A DNA stretch of 9,568 bases from CAZNLL01 sp964573885 (lineage in GTDB: Bacteria > Desulfobacterota > DSM-4660 > Desulfatiglandales > Desulfatiglandaceae), in NCBI GenBank assembly GCA_964573885.1, contig CAZNLL010000140.1, positions 1 to 9,568 on the forward strand, in the 5' to 3' direction. The notes beneath the pieces were generated by a model that saw only the letters and a program-made list of their open reading frames with translations, had not been told where the DNA came from and searched no databases. The translations under genes and the position numbers were made by a program. Shown here in pieces: positions 7,010 to 9,568 of this stretch. Position 1 is the first letter of the stretch, and each line of letters starts with the position of its first letter.

Positions 7010-7059
7010 GCCAATAATAGCGGGCTTTTCCAGGAGGGAATGCCCCCATAATTATTGGC
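7010..7059. repeat. Inverted repeat with 9-bp arms upstream of the TetR gene
   Basis: GCCAATAAT (7010-7018) and ATTATTGGC (7051-7059) are perfect complements 32 bases apart. An inner GGGC/GCCC pair (7022-7025 and 7042-7045) sits almost symmetrically inside. It could fold as a leader hairpin or act as a looped operator. No U-tract follows. Confidence 0.45.
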
Positions 7060-7201
7060 GCTATATCATTTTTAGAAAAGTTCCCGCCCATAAAACATTG
7101 TCCAATCCACACAATTTTGGTAGTCTGAGGCTCAAAGGCCGGGGAGAGCCCTTTTTAAGGTCTTCTGAGGCCAATTCCGATTGTGCATTCCATGCCATGA
7201 C

Positions 7202-7210
7202 AAGGGGGGT
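7202..7210 (+). promoter_or_regulatory. Shine-Dalgarno site fixing the TetR start
   Basis: AAGGGGGGT lies 4 bases before the ATG at 7215, favouring it over the in-frame ATGs at 7197 and 6996. Confidence 0.55.
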
Positions 7211-7214
7211 CACC

Positions 7215-7832
7215 ATGGAAAGACCCGAAAAAAAACTCACAGTCCTTGATCAGATAACGGCATCTGACAAGGTTCGAAAAAAGATCATTGATACAGCCAG
7301 CGTGTTGTACGCCAAAAAGGGATTCCGGGCCACATCCATCCAGGAAATCTCTGAAGAGGCCGGCGTGAGCCTGCCCGTCACCTACCACTATGTAAAACAG
7401 AAATCCGAGATCATGCGCCTGATCATGGAAGACTTGCTCCATAACTTCCAGAAAGGGCTGATTAAGGAAATCGAGGGTATTGACAACCCCTTGGAACGGC
7501 TTCGCATTGCGGTACACCTCTACCACCGCGTGGTGGACAGGGAAAGGAAAAAGGTTCTCCTGGTCTACCAAAAATCCAGCTCCCTGGACAAGGTCTCAAG
7601 GTCAAAGGTGATGCAACTCGAGGTGGATGGGGCCGACATCCTCGCCCAAATTATCCAGGACGGCATAGAACAGGGCGTTTTCAAGGAAGTGGATGTAGAC
7701 CTGGTGGCCTACGACATCATGATGATGGCCCACATGTGGGTGCTCAAAGGGTGGCACTTTAAGGATCGTCTTACCCTGGAGGAATATATCGACCTACAAA
7801 TGGCCTCCATTATGGATATCCTGAAAAAATAG
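7215..7832 (+). CDS. TetR/AcrR-family transcriptional regulator
   Basis: A 205-residue one-component repressor-type DNA-binding protein, the usual family length. The N-terminal TetR helix-turn-helix spans about 20-66: RKKIIDTASVLYAKKGFRAT, then IQEISEEAGVSLPVTYHYVKQK, the recognition-helix region. The rest (about 70-205) is an all-helical ligand and dimerisation domain with a C-terminal MMMAHMWVLKGWHF segment (169-182). It resembles regulators that respond to acyl-CoA-type ligands in related genomes, but the ligand cannot be read from sequence. The start at 7215 is chosen for its ribosome site and typical family length; an extension to 6996 would add 73 unlikely residues. It is divergent from the RACo-like gene and may control it, itself or both. 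No clear terminator follows. Confidence 0.9.
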   Translation: MERPEKKLTVLDQITASDKVRKKIIDTASVLYAKKGFRATSIQEISEEAGVSLPVTYHYVKQKSEIMRLIMEDLLHNFQKGLIKEIEGIDNPLERLRIAVHLYHRVVDRERKKVLLVYQKSSSLDKVSRSKVMQLEVDGADILAQIIQDGIEQGVFKEVDVDLVAYDIMMMAHMWVLKGWHFKDRLTLEEYIDLQMASIMDILKK

Positions 7833-8102
7833 ACGCTTGCCCTGCCCGGCATGGGGTCATTGAGATGCCAGCTATCTCCTGGGGTGAGTCACATCCTTGG
7901 CCTGCCCTGGCGGCTTGCCGAGAAGGGTTGTGTCCATGCCTTCCCTCATGCCCGTTTTTCCCATACACTGGACGAGCGCACAATGATGTCCCGGCTCGGC
8001 ATTGTCCCCTCCATTTCCCCGATTCACCGCCGGCTTACGCGGAACCGCTGAAAGATCCCTTTTCGAGGATAAGTGATAAGGCCTCATGGGAAAAGTCCGG
8101 TC
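7833..8102. other. Non-coding spacer between the TetR gene and the toxin-antitoxin promoter
   Basis: No gene was recognised. Open frames on both strands here are proline- or cysteine-rich with no family resemblance and no ribosome sites. Only small dyads were seen, such as GCGG-AA-CCGC near 8039-8048. It may be degraded sequence. Confidence 0.4.
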
Positions 8103-8131
8103 TTGTCCCAATTATCAAATTATTCTAATAT
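8103..8131 (+). promoter_or_regulatory. Candidate sigma-70-type promoter of the AbrB/PIN operon
   Basis: TTGTCC (8103-8108) and TAATAT (8126-8131) are 17 bases apart and lie 35 bases before the antitoxin ATG. The surrounding DNA is strongly AT-rich, unlike its neighbours. The -10 box matches the consensus at 4 of 6 positions. Confidence 0.45.
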
Positions 8132-8165
8132 GAATTACACAACATGAGAAAGGGAGAATAAAAAT

Positions 8166-8381
8166 ATGAAAATTGGAGAGCGAGGTCAAATCACAATCCC
8201 CAAAAAACTACGGGAAAAATATGGCCTTTTCCCAAACATGGAGATTGAATTCGTACCCGAAGCGAGCGGCGTTAGAATCCAAAAAAAGACCAAGCAGAGA
8301 AGTCCCATTAAAGAAGTCTACGGGATTCTGGGGAAGAAACAGAGAACGGATGAATATATTGAGGAGATTCGAGGGAGATGA
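8166..8381 (+). CDS. AbrB/SpoVT-type antitoxin
   Basis: A 71-residue DNA-binding antitoxin, expected to bind and neutralise the PIN toxin encoded next and to repress their shared operon. The N-terminal swapped-hairpin AbrB motif is plain: KIGERGQITIPKKLREKYGL (2-21), then EIEFVPEASGVRIQKK (26-41). The C-terminal tail (about 45-71) is charged and probably wraps the toxin. The ATG is preceded by AGGGAG with 9 bases spacing. Its stop overlaps the toxin start as ATGA (8378-8381), typical of translationally coupled toxin-antitoxin pairs. Its base composition is lower in GC than the flanking metabolic genes, which fits horizontal transfer. Confidence 0.9.
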   Translation: MKIGERGQITIPKKLREKYGLFPNMEIEFVPEASGVRIQKKTKQRSPIKEVYGILGKKQRTDEYIEEIRGR

Positions 8382-8797
8382 TTACTTTCGTTGATACCAA
8401 CATCCTCCTCGATGTCTTTTTACCTGACCCCGTCCATGGTGAGAGTTCTTCAGCCGCGTTGGAGAAAGCGTTTCATGAGGGATCGCTTATAGTAAATGAA
8501 ATTGTTTATGCTGAGCTTTCACCACAATTTGAGAGGCGTAAGCTTTTGGATGATGTCTTGCGCACATTAGGCGTTCGAATGGTGTTGATTGACACTGAAA
8601 TCGCCTATTCAGCGGGCCGGAAATGGCAGGCATATCATAAGGCGGGCCGGAAAAGGGCTCGCATTATTGCGGATTTTCTGATCGGTGCCCACGCGCTTCT
8701 CAAGGCGGACAGGCTCCTCACAAGAGACAGGGGTTTTTACAAGGAATATTTCGAAAGTCTTGTCATCTTGAACCCTCAAGTCCAGGCCGGAGGCTGA
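8378..8797 (+). CDS. PIN-domain toxin (VapC-like ribonuclease)
   Basis: A 139-residue Mg-dependent ribonuclease of the VapC type that inhibits translation by cutting RNA when not held by its antitoxin. The acidic PIN residues are present in order: D6 in FVDTNILLD, E46 in NEIVYAEL, D99 in IADFLIGAHA and D117 in LLTRDRGFY. The length and fold order are complete, so it is probably active. A GAGGGAG site lies just before the ATG, inside the antitoxin gene's end. It is downstream of and overlapping the AbrB-type antitoxin. The target RNA (often initiator tRNA or the 23S sarcin-ricin loop in this family) cannot be told from sequence. Confidence 0.92.
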   Translation: MITFVDTNILLDVFLPDPVHGESSSAALEKAFHEGSLIVNEIVYAELSPQFERRKLLDDVLRTLGVRMVLIDTEIAYSAGRKWQAYHKAGRKRARIIADFLIGAHALLKADRLLTRDRGFYKEYFESLVILNPQVQAGG

Positions 8798-8846
8798 AAG
8801 GCGAAATTAAAGAGGATGGTCTCCGGCACTTCAAATAGAGGCGCCT

Positions 8847-8873
8847 GAAAATGGATCAAAGGGAAAAATCCAT
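8847..8873 (-). terminator. Weak stem-loop after the minus-strand ORF fragment
   Basis: ATGGAT (8851-8856) and ATCCAT (8868-8873) are perfect complements with an 11-base loop. On the minus strand the stem runs into TTTTC. The stem is only 6 bp and AT-rich, so this is a tentative terminator. Confidence 0.25.
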
Positions 8874-8899
8874 GGGATGACACCAAAATTCCCCACCAG

Positions 8900-9442
8900 T
8901 CAGCCTCTGTTCCCGCCATGCTGCCAGGATCCGCTATTGATATTATAGCGGGCCACAAATTGATACCCGTTGTTTCTGACCTCGATTCCCAGAGCCACCG
9001 TGGTGGTGGAAGGATCAAGCCCTTCAATCACAACCTCACTGGCTTCCCAGCTCTGACCGGTCAGTTCATTTTCGATAGCGGCCTCAAGGATCAAGGCATT
9101 ATGGTAGGTGCGGCCCTCGTAGGTCCCGTCAAACCAGGTTCCGTCCACCCAGGCCGTGACCGACGGTGCATCCATACCGTTTCCGATGCTGAACTCATAA
9201 TATTTTCCGGTCTGCCCCGCATTTTTGAAATTGAAAAACCGGACCTCCATGGTCCAGTCCCTGCTGGAAGCCCCACCAAAATAAATGGGGAAGACGCCGT
9301 CCTTTCCCATCAAAGCGGTATTTGACCCGTTGATCCCGATGGTGCAAACCCCCCCGCTTAAATGAATACGGGAGTCTGGGAAGATGGTTTCCAGGGCATA
9401 CAGCCTGTAAGGATCAGTCGGTTCGGAAGGGGCCCGGCTCAC
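8900..9442 (-). CDS. Hypothetical beta-rich protein, probably an N-terminally truncated fragment
   Basis: I do not recognise the family. The 180 residues alternate short hydrophobic and aromatic strands with Gly, Asn and Thr turns, for example GGVCTIGINGSNTAL, WTMEVRFFNF, VTAWVDGTWFDGTYEGRTYH and GYQFVARYNINSGSW. This suggests an extracellular beta-sandwich or lectin-like domain. There is no signal peptide or membrane segment. The frame starts at GTG 9442 with a stop two codons upstream, and the protein begins in what looks like mid-domain. The C-terminus ends abruptly with SWQHGGNRG. Both ends therefore suggest a remnant of a larger secreted protein, or a pseudogene. The length and open frame on one strand argue that the sequence was once coding. 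It converges on the toxin-antitoxin pair. Confidence 0.5.
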   Translation of the reverse strand: MSRAPSEPTDPYRLYALETIFPDSRIHLSGGVCTIGINGSNTALMGKDGVFPIYFGGASSRDWTMEVRFFNFKNAGQTGKYYEFSIGNGMDAPSVTAWVDGTWFDGTYEGRTYHNALILEAAIENELTGQSWEASEVVIEGLDPSTTTVALGIEVRNNGYQFVARYNINSGSWQHGGNRG

Positions 9443-9568
9443 CCTTTTCTATCGCTTTCGCCCTATCCGCTAAAGAAAGGCACGATCCTTATCGACACTG
9501 ACTTAGAATTATCTCCCTTCAAAAACCGGCTCTCTTTTTTCAAGAAAAGCCTTCGGCCCTTCTGAAGC
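9443..9568. other. Window-edge sequence with no recognised gene
   Basis: This stretch upstream of the beta-rich fragment contains stops in the fragment's frame and T-rich runs. No promoter, signal-peptide coding or other gene could be supported. Confidence 0.3.

Larger units (their letters stand above)
6852..7214. promoter_or_regulatory. Divergent intergenic region between the RACo-like gene and the TetR gene
   Basis: This 363-bp spacer should hold the promoters of both genes and, if the TetR protein is autoregulatory or controls its neighbour, its operator. The main structure is an inverted repeat at 7010-7059. A weak dyad, ATTGT with ACAAT, lies near 7098-7116. On the minus strand TTTACA and TTATAT near 6968-6995 resemble promoter boxes but are only 15 bases apart. 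The open frame upstream of 7215 from 6996 is not convincing coding sequence. Confidence 0.45.

Noticed and set aside
6996..7214. N-terminal extension of the TetR protein by 73 residues
   Set aside because: It would be longer than the family norm, has no family resemblance, spans the inverted repeat, and the ATG at 7215 has its own ribosome site.
7851..8128. Short overlapping frames between the TetR and antitoxin genes
   Set aside because: They have odd composition, no ribosome sites and no family resemblance.
8776..9027. A minus-strand frame that could extend the beta-rich fragment after a frameshift
   Set aside because: It overlaps the 3' end of the intact PIN toxin gene and lacks the turn-rich pattern of the fragment. 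A small frameshift near 8905 cannot be fully excluded.
1..9568. CRISPR arrays, tRNA or rRNA genes
   Set aside because: No regularly spaced direct repeats, cloverleaf-like sequences or conserved rRNA stretches were seen.

Overview
The gene set suggests an anaerobic, probably sulfate-reducing or syntrophic bacterium of the Desulfobacterota (former Deltaproteobacteria). It includes a PAS-type sigma-54 activator, a cysteine-rich 4Fe-4S protein, an oxygen-sensitive type of corrinoid-protein reductive activator (RACo-like, 2Fe-2S plus ASKHA fold), a TetR regulator of the kind common in these genomes, and moderate GC. This assignment is inference from gene content; no rRNA or other taxonomic marker lies in the window.

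Layout. (1) Positions 71-1858 (minus) encode a PAS-PAS-AAA+-HTH sigma-54-dependent activator, divergent from a 366-residue Fe-S protein at 2320-3420 (plus). Their 461-bp spacer probably carries the control sites of both. (2) Directly after the Fe-S gene, in the same frame, lies a 5'-truncated remnant of a PD-(D/E)XK restriction-endonuclease-like gene (3421-3738). (3) Convergent to it is a small HD hydrolase of the MESH1/SpoT-hydrolase type (3768-4343, minus). (4) The 633-bp gap at 4344-4976 contains a MITE-like fold-back element at 4434-4740. It has 16-bp terminal inverted repeats (15/16 matched), a long imperfect internal palindrome and a perfect 8-bp flanking direct repeat, GGAAAAAA. (5) A RACo-like activator (4977-6851, minus) is divergent from a TetR-family regulator (7215-7832, plus). 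(6) An AbrB-type antitoxin and PIN-domain toxin overlap by ATGA (8166-8797, plus). (7) A minus-strand ORF at 8900-9442 encodes a beta-rich fragment that lacks a normal N-terminus and is probably a decayed or truncated gene.

How the genes fit together. The sigma-54 activator, the Fe-S protein, the RACo-like activator and the TetR regulator fit one-carbon or methyl-group metabolism, or a related anaerobic redox pathway. No methyltransferase, corrinoid protein or Hdr-type partner is inside the window, so the pathway cannot be named. The nuclease remnant, the fold-back element, the toxin-antitoxin pair and the ORF fragment mark the spacers as accessory, recombining DNA. The clearest apparently undescribed item is the fold-back element. 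It sits next to a 25-bp palindrome that its insertion appears to have interrupted at the edge, in the spacer between the activator gene and the HD gene.
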